A DNA stretch of 64,000 nucleotides from Dyadobacter linearis (lineage in GTDB: Bacteria > Bacteroidota > Bacteroidia > Cytophagales > Spirosomataceae): assembly GCF_907165045.1 (NCBI RefSeq), contig NZ_CAJRAU010000003.1, forward strand, positions 558,001 through 622,000, in the 5' to 3' direction. The notes below the pieces were generated by a model. The model saw nothing but the letters and a program-made list of their open reading frames with translations, was not told the origin of the DNA and ran no database searches. Shown here one piece after another: positions 9,227 to 18,170 of the stretch (the first letter of the stretch is position 1; each line of letters begins with the position of its first letter). Position numbers and translations under genes: made by a program.

Positions 9227-10396
9227 ATGAATAAGTTACAAGGTGAGATCAAAAAACCAAAAGTCCTGTCATTCAGCCACTATGGTCAGCTATACGGCGC
9301 AAATAGGTCACTTCTGACATTAATACTAGCGTCACGTGAGCGATTGGATTGGCTGGTAATATGCCGGCAGGATGGTCCCTTTGCGGAGGAGTTGAGAACA
9401 AACCATATTAACTTTCGCATAGTCACATACAAAGTTGACGTCTATAATGGGCCAAATAGAGCCCCGATACTGCGTGGGCTGCTTAAATTATCCTCAAATA
9501 TTGCTACTGCTCAAAAGCTATCTTCACTGATCGCATCGGAAAAAATTGACATTGTGCATTCCAATTCCTCAGTTATACTGATTGGAGCGATGGCAGCTCA
9601 GTTTTCGAAAAAAAAACATTTGTGGCATTTTAGGGAGTTTGTCTACGAAGATTATAATTCAAAGTACAACCTTGGAAAAGGGTTTTTGAGGTACTGGGCG
9701 AAAAAAGCAGCAACGATCATTTGTATCTCAAAAAGTATTCAGGAAGTCAGGATAGCGCAAGGCGGGATCAGAGCTAATAACGTCCTAATTTACAATGGAT
9801 TGGTTGATGCTCAGATCGCAATCTTACCTCGAAAAGCCAGCCAGGGCCAAACTGTTTTCGCTATTATAGGAGTTATCAACCGTGCGAAGGATCAGTTGAC
9901 TGCAATCAAGGCGATTAATTTGTTGGTAAAACAAGGAAAGAAGGTCATCCTCAGGATTGTGGGGGATATTAATGATCCGGAATACTATGAGGAATTGACG
10001 GCTTACATTCAGAAAGAGAATTTACATGCTAACATTGAGTTTCTGGGATTCGTTAAAGAGATCGGTACGGTATTAGCAGATTCACATATCACATTAATGT
10101 GTTCCCGAATGGAAGCATTCGGTCGGGTTACCATCGAAAGTATGATGCATGGGGTACCTGTTATTGCTTTTGCATCAGCAGGGTCAGGTGAAATTATTGA
10201 GGATGGAAAAACAGGTTTACTGTATGAGGGGCAAGAAGAAGATTTGTCCGATAAAGTGATTCAATTGTTGTCAGATCCGGCGCTATATGAAGCAATTTCA
10301 AGAAACGCAATTGATCACGTTTTGGAACATTTTACGATTAAAAACTATGCTGATAAATTTGTCCGAGAAGTAAACATCGCACTTAACCTGAGCTGA
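9227..10396 (+). CDS. Glycosyltransferase family 4 (GT-B fold)
   Basis: This is a retaining GT-B transferase of 389 residues. The N-terminal half has the acceptor-domain start VLSFSHYGQLYGANRSLL. The C-terminal half carries the donor-binding E-x7-E motif in MEAFGRVTIESMMHGVPVI, followed by GSGEIIEDGKTGLLY, standard for GT4 enzymes. I prefer the ATG at 9227; a TTG at 9212, directly abutting the methyltransferase stop, would add only five residues. The next gene's ATG directly follows its stop. Donor sugar unknown. Confidence 0.88.
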   Translation: MNKLQGEIKKPKVLSFSHYGQLYGANRSLLTLILASRERLDWLVICRQDGPFAEELRTNHINFRIVTYKVDVYNGPNRAPILRGLLKLSSNIATAQKLSSLIASEKIDIVHSNSSVILIGAMAAQFSKKKHLWHFREFVYEDYNSKYNLGKGFLRYWAKKAATIICISKSIQEVRIAQGGIRANNVLIYNGLVDAQIAILPRKASQGQTVFAIIGVINRAKDQLTAIKAINLLVKQGKKVILRIVGDINDPEYYEELTAYIQKENLHANIEFLGFVKEIGTVLADSHITLMCSRMEAFGRVTIESMMHGVPVIAFASAGSGEIIEDGKTGLLYEGQEEDLSDKVIQLLSDPALYEAISRNAIDHVLEHFTIKNYADKFVREVNIALNLS

Positions 10397-11203
10397 ATGC
10401 ATTCTCCTAAAATCTCAATCATAACCGTAGTTCGAAACGGCGAACAGTATATAGAGAATACCATAACAAGTGTTCTTGATCAAACCTATGACAATATCGA
10501 ATATGTGATTATCGATGGCAATTCCACGGACGGGACGGTTGATATCATTAGGAAATACGCTGACAAGCTTCATTTTTGGATAAGTGAAAAAGACGCAGGA
10601 ATCTACGATGCAATGAACAAAGGTGTCAAAGCGTCGACAGGTGACTGGCTCTTATTTGTTAATGCAGACGACTTTTTAGCCGACAAAACTTCCATTGAAA
10701 CGTCATTGCCCTATCTTCAAAGTACAACTCATAAAATTGCTTACGGAGATATTATATACAGATATCCCGATGGAAGAGAGAAAAAATACGGCGTGGAGTG
10801 GCCGGTATTGAAAAAACGTTTTCGGGAGGTGGCTATGTATTTGGCGCATCAGGCTACTTTTCATTCGAAGAGTCTGTTTCAAGAGCGGTTATTTGATACT
10901 TCTTATAAAATAGCAGGTGATTATGACTTTCTGCTCAGTCATTTGAAGGATCATGACGCAACATATTTCCCGGTAACAATAGCAGTAATGCGTACAGGCG
11001 GATTGAGCTATTCAGTGAGTAAGATTGCTCTATTGAAAGACACCAGAAAAGCCCAGCTTAAAAATAAAATATATAAAAACTTTCCTTCCGCTGCGTGGAT
11101 GAAGTCTGCACTAAAACTTATTGTCATTGATTTCGTAATCCGAAAAATTGGTGTTCATGGAAAAGACAGAGTTAAGAAATGGTTAGGTTATAAAACCACG
11201 TAA
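10397..11203 (+). CDS. Glycosyltransferase family 2 (WcaE-like)
   Basis: This is a GT-A enzyme of 268 residues. It starts with KISIITVVRNGEQYIENT, has the nucleotide-binding IDGNSTDGT and the KDAGIYDAMNKG block, and a metal-binding site in FVNADDFL near residue 92. The DAGIYDAMNKG block is typical of the WcaE/colanic-acid-like branch of GT2. It directly abuts the preceding GT4 stop, with no spacer. The protein is soluble apart from a weakly hydrophobic C-terminal stretch. Sugar specificity is not predictable. Confidence 0.88.
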   Translation: MHSPKISIITVVRNGEQYIENTITSVLDQTYDNIEYVIIDGNSTDGTVDIIRKYADKLHFWISEKDAGIYDAMNKGVKASTGDWLLFVNADDFLADKTSIETSLPYLQSTTHKIAYGDIIYRYPDGREKKYGVEWPVLKKRFREVAMYLAHQATFHSKSLFQERLFDTSYKIAGDYDFLLSHLKDHDATYFPVTIAVMRTGGLSYSVSKIALLKDTRKAQLKNKIYKNFPSAAWMKSALKLIVIDFVIRKIGVHGKDRVKKWLGYKTT

Positions 11204-11249
11204 TTAAATGTAATAAAGAAATCCTGACTTTCGCTTATCAAGCCCATCT

Positions 11250-12323
11250 ATGACGATTTATTTTGTACTTTATTTTGTGTTTTTCGTTTTCACACTTGGT
11301 GATCTTTTCATCTCGCGTGAACGCAAAAAGCCTCTATTGGTACCGCTAATTCTTTTAGGAGTTACGATGATTGTCCTTGCAGGCTTGCGCTGGGAAACAG
11401 GAACTGACTGGCCAAACTACTTTCGCTATTTCAATACTGTAGAGAAAGTGGATTATGGAAGATCCACCATGGAAATAGGGTACGAATCCTTAGTTCGTTC
11501 ATTTAAATTCCTTTTCGGCGCGAAATACACTGGCTTTCTTTTTATCTGCGCAACTTTTCTCATTTCACTCACTTATTATACCGTTTACAAGGTAAGTCCC
11601 TATCCTATATTTTCATTATTCCTGCTACTATCGTACAGCGTTACAGGAAGTAGCTTTGGTGTGCGACAAGACCTATCTATTTCTCTCACGCTACTCTCTT
11701 TTATTTTTATTGAGAAGCGTTCGTTTTATCGGTTTGCTGCCATTGTTTTCATTGCGTCGCTACTCCATAATTCGGCAATTGTATTCTTCCCTGCTTACTA
11801 TTTATATAAACTGAAATGGAATGTGTTGACTGCACTCTTCTTTCTATTTGTGCTGGCATTGAGTTTCTATATGTCCAGCTATCTTATCCAAACTTTGGGT
11901 ACTATGGTATCTGAACAGAAAACCGAATTCTACATGGAATTGGGACAGGAGGCTCTTGAAGATCCTTATACCTCATTAATGAAGGGATTATCGGGCAGAC
12001 TTCTGTTTTTATTTATACTAGCTCCCTTCGTAAATTATTCTGAAGGAGGTAGCAAAGAGTTTAACGGAATATTTAATTTATATGTTTTTGGAATTATCCT
12101 CTACACGATCTTTACCCCTATTAGTCCTGTATTTAGCAGGATTGCGCGGTCGTACGATATCTTTCAGATATTAGCTATTCCGTATGCATATTATATTACG
12201 AACCGATTTTTTAAGCTGGCATTGATTATGATCATTTTTACATTCTCAATATATAAGTTCCAGTCAATCATCAGAAACGATCCCGGAATATTGGTTCCTT
12301 ATAAAACTATCTACACAAACTAA
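11250..12323 (+). CDS. EpsG-family polysaccharide polymerase (Wzy-like)
   Basis: This integral membrane protein of 357 residues has about ten hydrophobic helices. It shows the EpsG family signature near the N-terminus: GLRWETGTDWPNYFRYF at about residues 45-61, then a GVRQDLSISL motif near residue 139 and an HNSA motif near residue 175. EpsG/Wzy proteins join lipid-linked repeat units in the periplasm. No other polymerase candidate is present, so this is the probable Wzy of the locus. It sits 46 bases after the GT2 gene. Confidence 0.85.
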   Translation: MTIYFVLYFVFFVFTLGDLFISRERKKPLLVPLILLGVTMIVLAGLRWETGTDWPNYFRYFNTVEKVDYGRSTMEIGYESLVRSFKFLFGAKYTGFLFICATFLISLTYYTVYKVSPYPIFSLFLLLSYSVTGSSFGVRQDLSISLTLLSFIFIEKRSFYRFAAIVFIASLLHNSAIVFFPAYYLYKLKWNVLTALFFLFVLALSFYMSSYLIQTLGTMVSEQKTEFYMELGQEALEDPYTSLMKGLSGRLLFLFILAPFVNYSEGGSKEFNGIFNLYVFGIILYTIFTPISPVFSRIARSYDIFQILAIPYAYYITNRFFKLALIMIIFTFSIYKFQSIIRNDPGILVPYKTIYTN

Positions 12324-12329
12324 CAGTTG

Positions 12330-13469
12330 ATGATATACGTAGCCGACATAGCATCCGTTGATGTACAGCACGAGCAATTCAATAAGTCCTTTTTGAAGCT
12401 TTTGCGCTTTACATATCCAACGGAGAAAATCCGGTTTATGGGTGAAGTAAGGCATATAGAAAACGTGAAGTCTGACACGACTGATGCCGATTATCAGCAG
12501 ATTTTTGTTTATAGCAAACGCGGCGGATTTAAAGAGTTTGTCAGGGCATACAGTCAATTTAAAGAGCTGAACAAAATCATTCGATCAATTGATACTGGTG
12601 ATGATGTACGCTTTTATGTGCTGCTTATTCATCCTTTTGCCCATTTTCTTTTCAAGCTTTTTGGTATAAAGGGGGTGCCAGTGACCATCGTCATGCATGG
12701 AGAACTTGAATCTCTTAAATTCAACAAACATTTCCTCAATAAAATATGGGGCTTCTTTCAAAAAATTGCATTGACGGTTAAAAGCACGAATACTTCTTAC
12801 ATTATATTAGGCAAGAGTATTTATCAGAACCTTATTAAAGTATTACCTTCATTTCTTTCGCAAAAAGTAGTTGTACTTGATCACCCGTATCCTTTTTCGG
12901 ACCAAGCTAATATTGATAAACAGCTGTCTCCTATTGTGTTTTCAACATTAGGAGTGGCAACGAAGGCGAAGAATACACACTATTTTTTCCAACTTGCCGA
13001 AGCTGCTACAAAACGAGGATTGGACCACAGGTTTAATATATGCGGCAGAGTTTACAAAAACATGGACGGTTTTCTGAATAACTACGTTAGTTACAAAAAG
13101 GACTTTGGCTCACTAACGCGGGAAGAGTTGGATAAAAAGACTGCGGAATCACACGTTACGGTATTTTATTACGAAAATTCAGACTACTCGCTGTGTTCCA
13201 GCGGCTCGTTCTGGGATGCCGTTAATGCAGAAATTCCGATGCTATATGTACGCAACGATTATTTCGACTATTATTCATCACTGGTCGGACCACTGGGAAT
13301 TTCATTCGAGAATCCGGAAGACCTCAATGAATATATTCTGAACAAAGTTGATAAAAGTATTTTGACCGGATCTTCCTATAAACAGTTTATAGCAAATATC
13401 CGGTCACTTAAATACGAATATATGGCGATGGACAGGCTATCCCGCCAGCTTAAAGGGAATGTTATTTAG
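12330..13469 (+). CDS. Putative glycosyltransferase, GT-B-like, family not recognised
   Basis: This is a soluble protein of 379 residues. It has alternating alpha/beta character, a VTIVMHGELESL strand-loop near residue 120, a predicted inter-domain link around FSTLGVATKAKNTHYFF (start of the second Rossmann-like domain) and a late acidic-aromatic stretch (VTVFYYENSDYSLCSSGSF). The usual GT4 E-x7-E motif is absent. The fold guess and the locus make glycosyl transfer likely, but I do not recognise the family. I chose ATG 12330; an in-frame TTG lies one codon upstream. Its 3' end overlaps the opposite-strand methyltransferase by 8 bases, marking a convergent junction. Confidence 0.65.
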   Translation: MIYVADIASVDVQHEQFNKSFLKLLRFTYPTEKIRFMGEVRHIENVKSDTTDADYQQIFVYSKRGGFKEFVRAYSQFKELNKIIRSIDTGDDVRFYVLLIHPFAHFLFKLFGIKGVPVTIVMHGELESLKFNKHFLNKIWGFFQKIALTVKSTNTSYIILGKSIYQNLIKVLPSFLSQKVVVLDHPYPFSDQANIDKQLSPIVFSTLGVATKAKNTHYFFQLAEAATKRGLDHRFNICGRVYKNMDGFLNNYVSYKKDFGSLTREELDKKTAESHVTVFYYENSDYSLCSSGSFWDAVNAEIPMLYVRNDYFDYYSSLVGPLGISFENPEDLNEYILNKVDKSILTGSSYKQFIANIRSLKYEYMAMDRLSRQLKGNVI

Positions 13470-14241
13470 CCTGTTTAGGAAGCAGATCTCTGTTGACGAT
13501 AATTGTATTTTCACCCATCTGACCAAAACTATATTTATTAAAAGAGCTGTTGATTGCTGTAAAAAAGGGTCTTGAACAGCCTTCCAGCATCCAATCATGG
13601 AGTTCTATTACAATAACCTTAACCCTGGGAAGCCACTCCGCAAAGTTTTCTTCGAATAACTGTTTTTCCGCGGTTTCAATGTCAAGTTTAAGAAGATCAA
13701 TGTATTCAATATTGAACTCATTAAGAAGGTCACTGATAGTTATAGTCTGGAATTCACCAGAGACTTCGTTCGTGTCGCTGATCTCCTCAGCAACCATTCC
13801 CCATTTTCCCAGGCCATACTTGTCCACCATTCTGCTCCGTTGATTCTTTGACCATAATCCGGCTTTCTTGATATGAATGTCTGAGTATGTAGCAGTATTC
13901 TTCCTCAGCATTTCAAAATTGTCCTCATCAGGCTCAATGGCAATGATTTTGGCATTCGGATATTTATTTTTGAAATACACACTGGACAACCCGATATTGG
14001 CCCCGCCATCAATGATGACCTTTGGCTCGAAACCCAGGTTAAGGTCATATTCATGTTTCAGAAAAATTTGTCCGAAAACTCCTGAATCGGAAGTACCGGG
14101 CCGCAGGTGAACAGGCGCTTTAATATTCGGCAGGTGAACAACCTTGTTGGACTTAAGCTTTCGGCCTATCAAATACGAAAATCCTTTAATTACACCTAAG
14201 TTGATAAAGTAAGGGAGCAGCTTTTGAATTTTTTTCAGCAT
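13462..14241 (-). CDS. FkbM-family methyltransferase
   Basis: This is a SAM-dependent O-methyltransferase of 259 residues. The FkbM hallmark is clear: IIDGGANIGLSSVYF (SAM motif I) followed by AKIIAIEPDEDNFEMLRKN, and DLLKLDIETAEKQLF in the second half. It presumably methylates a sugar hydroxyl of the polymer (inference). It is on the minus strand, reading against the main operon, and lies 32 bases downstream of another minus-strand gene at 14274, so the two form a small reversed unit. Confidence 0.88.
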   Translation of the reverse strand: MLKKIQKLLPYFINLGVIKGFSYLIGRKLKSNKVVHLPNIKAPVHLRPGTSDSGVFGQIFLKHEYDLNLGFEPKVIIDGGANIGLSSVYFKNKYPNAKIIAIEPDEDNFEMLRKNTATYSDIHIKKAGLWSKNQRSRMVDKYGLGKWGMVAEEISDTNEVSGEFQTITISDLLNEFNIEYIDLLKLDIETAEKQLFEENFAEWLPRVKVIVIELHDWMLEGCSRPFFTAINSSFNKYSFGQMGENTIIVNRDLLPKQAK

Positions 14242-14273
14242 CGTGTATAGTTATAAAGTGAAGATTTAATTCA

Positions 14274-15407
14274 TCAAATGTCTGATATCAGTTTTGTTAT
14301 AGCTTTACCAGCCACATCCCAGTTCAGCCTGCTTTCATATTCATTAAAAGAAGACAGGCACAACTCATTATACCTAGTCGTATTCCTATATACTGACTCT
14401 ATATAAGATACATATAAATCTGCATCTGAATCCAGTGAAAATGTTCTGCCATTCACATCATTCTTCAAAATCGTTGGAATGCCCCCTACCTGCGTCGTAA
14501 TGCATGGCAAGCCGAATGAATTTGCCTCTGAAAAGACCACCGGCGTGCAATCTGCGCGGGTCGGCAATAATAGGAAGTGACTTTCTGTCAATAGCTTATC
14601 CATCAACTGCTTGCCTTCGGACTTCGCCTTGCTAATGAATCCGTAATTGATGACGTTCGGCGGAGTTTGCTTAAACGGAAAGTTTTTGACACCCGCAATA
14701 TGTAATGTCGCTTTTAAACCGCGCTCATTAAGGAGATTCACTATTTCTAATGCAAGATCGCCTCCTTTTCTTAACCAGTCAACTCCCAGAAAGAGGAGGT
14801 GGCATTCAGTCTTGCTTCTATATGAAACGATATTCTTGATCTCATTCAGGCTTCTCCCCGACTCCATATTTGATCCGAAGGGAACAATCCTTATTTTAGC
14901 AGGGTCTGCTCCATAGTGCTGAATAGCGGTTTCAGCTGCCCATTCTGAGGAATAAATGGCCAGTTGACAGGAATCTAGTGCACTTTGTTCAATGATATTG
15001 CCGCTTTTTATTGTATCAGGAGAAAGATTGGATAAGTATTCGTAGAACCCGATCATTCCTGCGAAAGTAGCATCTGTATAGAAAACCTTCGGCTTTGACG
15101 TTTCAAGCATGGAAATGGGTAACGTGCCCGGTGATAGGACTACATCAGTATCTTCCTTCAACCTGAATTTCACTTGTTTTGCATATTGTCTGGCAGTATG
15201 CACCTCGCGTCCAAAGTCAAAATCCTTCCCTAAAATTTTATAGTACAGTTTTTTGAAGTACATTTCAAGACTTGGAGAAGATTGAAGATCTCCGATAAAG
15301 TCAAGCTTATTACCCTGGTTATCAAGAGCTTTTGCAATCATGTACCCCAACCCAGACCAATTGTGAATATCAGATGCGTTGTAAGTTGTAACGTAAGATA
15401 TTTTCAT
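14274..15407 (-). CDS. Glycosyltransferase family 4
   Basis: This GT-B transferase has 377 residues. It opens with KISYVTTYNASDIHNWSGLG, and the C-terminal domain begins around CHLLFLGVDWLRKGGDLA with the donor-site motif ADCTPVVFSEANSFGLPCI, where Asp replaces the first Glu of the usual E-x7-E, followed by GGIPTI. The ATG at 15407 matches the family start; the frame remains open to 15530 but that extension has no family character. A perfect Bacteroidota -7 box lies just upstream on the same strand (15441-15434). It is probably the first gene of a two-gene minus-strand unit with the FkbM methyltransferase. Confidence 0.87.
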   Translation of the reverse strand: MKISYVTTYNASDIHNWSGLGYMIAKALDNQGNKLDFIGDLQSSPSLEMYFKKLYYKILGKDFDFGREVHTARQYAKQVKFRLKEDTDVVLSPGTLPISMLETSKPKVFYTDATFAGMIGFYEYLSNLSPDTIKSGNIIEQSALDSCQLAIYSSEWAAETAIQHYGADPAKIRIVPFGSNMESGRSLNEIKNIVSYRSKTECHLLFLGVDWLRKGGDLALEIVNLLNERGLKATLHIAGVKNFPFKQTPPNVINYGFISKAKSEGKQLMDKLLTESHFLLLPTRADCTPVVFSEANSFGLPCITTQVGGIPTILKNDVNGRTFSLDSDADLYVSYIESVYRNTTRYNELCLSSFNEYESRLNWDVAGKAITKLISDI

Positions 15408-15433
15408 TCGAAAGAAAATATGTGTGTAATTCG

Positions 15434-15441
15434 CAAATCTA
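15434..15441 (-). promoter_or_regulatory. Possible promoter -7 box for the minus-strand glycosyltransferase
   Basis: Read on the minus strand the sequence is TAGATTTG, a full match to the Bacteroidota -7 consensus TAnnTTTG, 26 bases before the ATG at 15407. No TTG is seen at the usual 17-23 base distance, so the call is tentative. Confidence 0.35.
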
Positions 15442-15551
15442 ACATCTTTTCTGCAAAAATGGCCCGGTAAGTTAGAAGCGAATCTGTGGCAAGATTTTAT
15501 AGAAACACACAAAGTAACGGTGCCACACATCTATCACCTTAAAACAATATC

Positions 15552-16760
15552 ATGAAAAAAGCTGTTTGTTTTATCCTCATCGCTGCCGCTGTTGTTTGTC
15601 AACAAAATCTTTCTGCCCAGACACGTGAGAAAATGCTTAGGGATAGTACGATGAAATATGGTGTCGAAATCGAGCCTTATCTCAAAAAAGCCAGTGGAGG
15701 GAAGATCGTGAAGGACTTCAATTACTCGCCTTATATTAATAAATTCCTGAAAGAAAACAAGTATGTCAAGTTTCCTCCTTATCCTATTTCTATTGGAACA
15801 GACGATTCTTTCGAAGGTTACAAACGGCACATTTCGGTTTCGTCGGGCAACCGACTATACTTTCCAAAAGGCAGTTCGCTGGTATGTCCGACTACCTTGA
15901 AGACGAATGGTTATATGTGTTTCATTGCCTGGGATGTTAAAAATGTATTCATAGACGGGATCAATCTTGTGGGTAGTAAGGCAAATCCGGATTACAAAAC
16001 ATCTGAATACGGCGCAGGAATTGCGATGTATGCACCAGTTAATGTGCTGGTTTCCAATGCGACGGTCACTAAAAGCTCTGGTGATGGTGTAACTGTCCGG
16101 GTTCAATGGAAAAAGCAAAGTAGGGACATTACCATCAATAAACTTACCGTTACAGACGCAACCCGCGTTGGAATGCTGGTAACAGGTATTATCAATGGGA
16201 CATTCCGGGATATTACCATTGATGGAACTGGCGAGGAAGATAAAGCTAAGGTCGTAAAACCTCAAACCGGGCTAAGTTTCGAGCCGAACGACTGCACCAG
16301 CCGATACGTGAATTGTAAGTTTTACAATCTGCAAACTAAAAACAATCTTGGTCCGGTGCTTGCTACAACCAACTTCTACAATATTTTTACGAAAAATACT
16401 TGTGGAGTTAACAAGATTGATATCCTGATCAACAAATGGACCGACTATACTGATCATCCTATGGCTTACGGCGCATCTTTCGCGATAGGGAGTGGCGATA
16501 TGACACCTTACGATACCAAAGACATTTCCGGGACTTTCAAGATCATCAATCCGACCATTATCAAAAACACTGAAAAGCCTAATTATTACTTCTTTCAGGG
16601 AACAAATGAAAGCAGAAAAGGCGGTGTAAAATATACATTGACCAACCTCAAACTGGTACATCAGGGTAAGGAATTTACGCTTAAGAATCGTGCAAGTAAT
16701 GAGAAGATCAAGAATATGATCAATCAGGCCAACGCAAGCAATAAAGTATTAATCAATTAG
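15552..16760 (+). CDS. Secreted right-handed beta-helix protein, function unknown
   Basis: This protein of 402 residues has a clear signal peptide (MKKAVCFILIAAAVVCQQ, cleavage near LSA-Q). The body is rich in short beta strands with N, D, T and V in rung-like spacing (VSNATVTKSSGDGVTV, DITINKLTVTDATRVGM, INGTFRDITIDGTG), typical of parallel beta-helices of polysaccharide lyases, hydrolases and epimerases. I cannot name a catalytic site. Its position among glycosyltransferases suggests it trims, epimerises or binds the locus polymer in the periplasm or outside (inference). The following gene's GTG start overlaps its stop codon by one base. Confidence 0.7.
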   Translation: MKKAVCFILIAAAVVCQQNLSAQTREKMLRDSTMKYGVEIEPYLKKASGGKIVKDFNYSPYINKFLKENKYVKFPPYPISIGTDDSFEGYKRHISVSSGNRLYFPKGSSLVCPTTLKTNGYMCFIAWDVKNVFIDGINLVGSKANPDYKTSEYGAGIAMYAPVNVLVSNATVTKSSGDGVTVRVQWKKQSRDITINKLTVTDATRVGMLVTGIINGTFRDITIDGTGEEDKAKVVKPQTGLSFEPNDCTSRYVNCKFYNLQTKNNLGPVLATTNFYNIFTKNTCGVNKIDILINKWTDYTDHPMAYGASFAIGSGDMTPYDTKDISGTFKIINPTIIKNTEKPNYYFFQGTNESRKGGVKYTLTNLKLVHQGKEFTLKNRASNEKIKNMINQANASNKVLIN

Positions 16761-17866
16761 TGACACACGGAGAGTTGAATAGCAAGAAAAGGGTCACCTA
16801 TGTGCTTCATGATATTGCAATAGGAGGAGTGGAAGTCGCACTGATTTCTGCAATACCCGCGTTGATGGCGCAATATTCACTGACTATTATAGTACTTGGA
16901 AAGATCGATGCCAGAATGATTGCTCATCTTAACGATAATGAGAAAAGTGTTTTCAAGTCACTGGATTTCCCACTATCAACTTATCCTTTCAGACTTTTCT
17001 TTTTAGTAGGAAAAATCTTAAAATCAAAGCCGGATATCTTGATCTGTTCGCTGTGGCGCAGCGCTTTACTTGGTACATTAGCTAAGTATGTCCGACGTCA
17101 TATCCGATTTTATGCATTTGTCCATAACACTGCTTTTCCACATCTTCCCGCCAGGTACTTCAACGAAAGAGCAGCCAAGGCAGCGGACGTAGTTCTTACC
17201 GATAGCGTCGCCACTAAGGTGTATGTTGAAGCGAAGTTCACTCCAAAAGCACCCGTCAGAGTTGTGTCTTTTTTGACGAGACCTACACCTATAAAACGTA
17301 GCAAAGATTTGCCAATTGCCGGCGAGGAAGTAAGATTTATATTTTTAGGGCGGATCAACAAAGTGAAGAATCTACCTGCCGCCATTGACCTGATCCAGTA
17401 TTTACAAAAAAAATCTATCAATGCGACCCTCGATATTTTCGGTCGGAATGACGATGGCACCGAAGATATTCTTAAACAATATGTTGCCGCAAATGGCCTC
17501 GGTCAGATAATCCGTTTCAAAGGCGAAGTGACAGGTGCCGACAAATGGAATGTTTTCCGGCCATATCATCTTTACGTTCAACTAAGCTTTGCCGAAGGAA
17601 TGGCGATGAGCGTAACCGAGGCTATGCAAAATGGGTTGGTGTGCATCGTTTCACCAGTAGGTGAGATTCCTAATTACGCTAGCGATATGCAATCTGCCGT
17701 TTTTGTTGACGCGAATGGTGCGGACAGGCGCGACGATCAGTTTGAAAAAGTACTCCGAGTGGTCACTGACCCAAAAATATTCGAAATGCTTTCGCAGAAT
17801 GCACATGCGCACTTCCTTTCTCAAAGGTTATACTCCGACTCACTCATAGAGCAGATTGAGTTGTAA
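16760..17866 (+). CDS. Glycosyltransferase family 4
   Basis: This GT-B transferase has 368 residues. It has an N-terminal domain starting VTYVLHDIAIGGVEVALI, a linker strand VRFIFLGRINKVKNL at the start of the donor domain, and the E-x7-E motif in AEGMAMSVTEAMQNGLV followed by SPVGEIPNY. Translation must begin at GTG 16760 or a nearby alternative: the GTG uses the last base of the previous stop codon, which argues for coupling to the beta-helix gene. No obvious terminator follows; the next gene has its own promoter. Confidence 0.87.
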   Translation: MTHGELNSKKRVTYVLHDIAIGGVEVALISAIPALMAQYSLTIIVLGKIDARMIAHLNDNEKSVFKSLDFPLSTYPFRLFFLVGKILKSKPDILICSLWRSALLGTLAKYVRRHIRFYAFVHNTAFPHLPARYFNERAAKAADVVLTDSVATKVYVEAKFTPKAPVRVVSFLTRPTPIKRSKDLPIAGEEVRFIFLGRINKVKNLPAAIDLIQYLQKKSINATLDIFGRNDDGTEDILKQYVAANGLGQIIRFKGEVTGADKWNVFRPYHLYVQLSFAEGMAMSVTEAMQNGLVCIVSPVGEIPNYASDMQSAVFVDANGADRRDDQFEKVLRVVTDPKIFEMLSQNAHAHFLSQRLYSDSLIEQIEL

Positions 17867-18170
17867 TTCTTTCTCACCCATTCCCGGGCAATTGTAGTTC
17901 CAGCTAGTTCATCAAAATAGCAGATGGTTACAAACTTGACTTCCAGACCGTATCATTGATTTTTTATTTACCGTAAATTTTATTAAGAAAAAATGTAGTA
18001 CTAATTGTTGGCTTTAAGTGGCGAATAAGCCCCTCATTGCCACATTTCGTAGTAAACCTGCTGACACTTAACTGATTATTGTAGAACTAGTTTTGGTATA
18101 CGATTTTGTATATGTAGAATCTCTTGATATTTTTGTAGCTATATTTCAAGAACATTCTAAACATACGCTC
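17867..18170 (+). other. Intergenic region holding the promoter of the large beta-helix gene
   Basis: This 304-base AT-rich stretch has no supported gene. A frame starting at ATG-like codon 18093 is open into the downstream gene, but that start lies upstream of the predicted promoter, so this part is best read as non-coding leader and promoter. Confidence 0.6.
18106..18135 (+). promoter_or_regulatory. Bacteroidota-type promoter for the beta-helix gene at 18171
   Basis: A TTG at 18106-18108 is followed after 19 bases by TATTTTTG at 18128-18135, matching the TTG/TAnnTTTG consensus of Bacteroidota sigma-A promoters. Transcription would begin near 18141, about 30 bases before the GTG at 18171, which supports that start. 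Confidence 0.65.

Noticed and set aside
18093..18170. Upstream start for the large beta-helix gene
   Set aside because: It lies upstream of the consensus promoter at 18106-18135 and would bury the signal peptide; GTG 18171 fits better.
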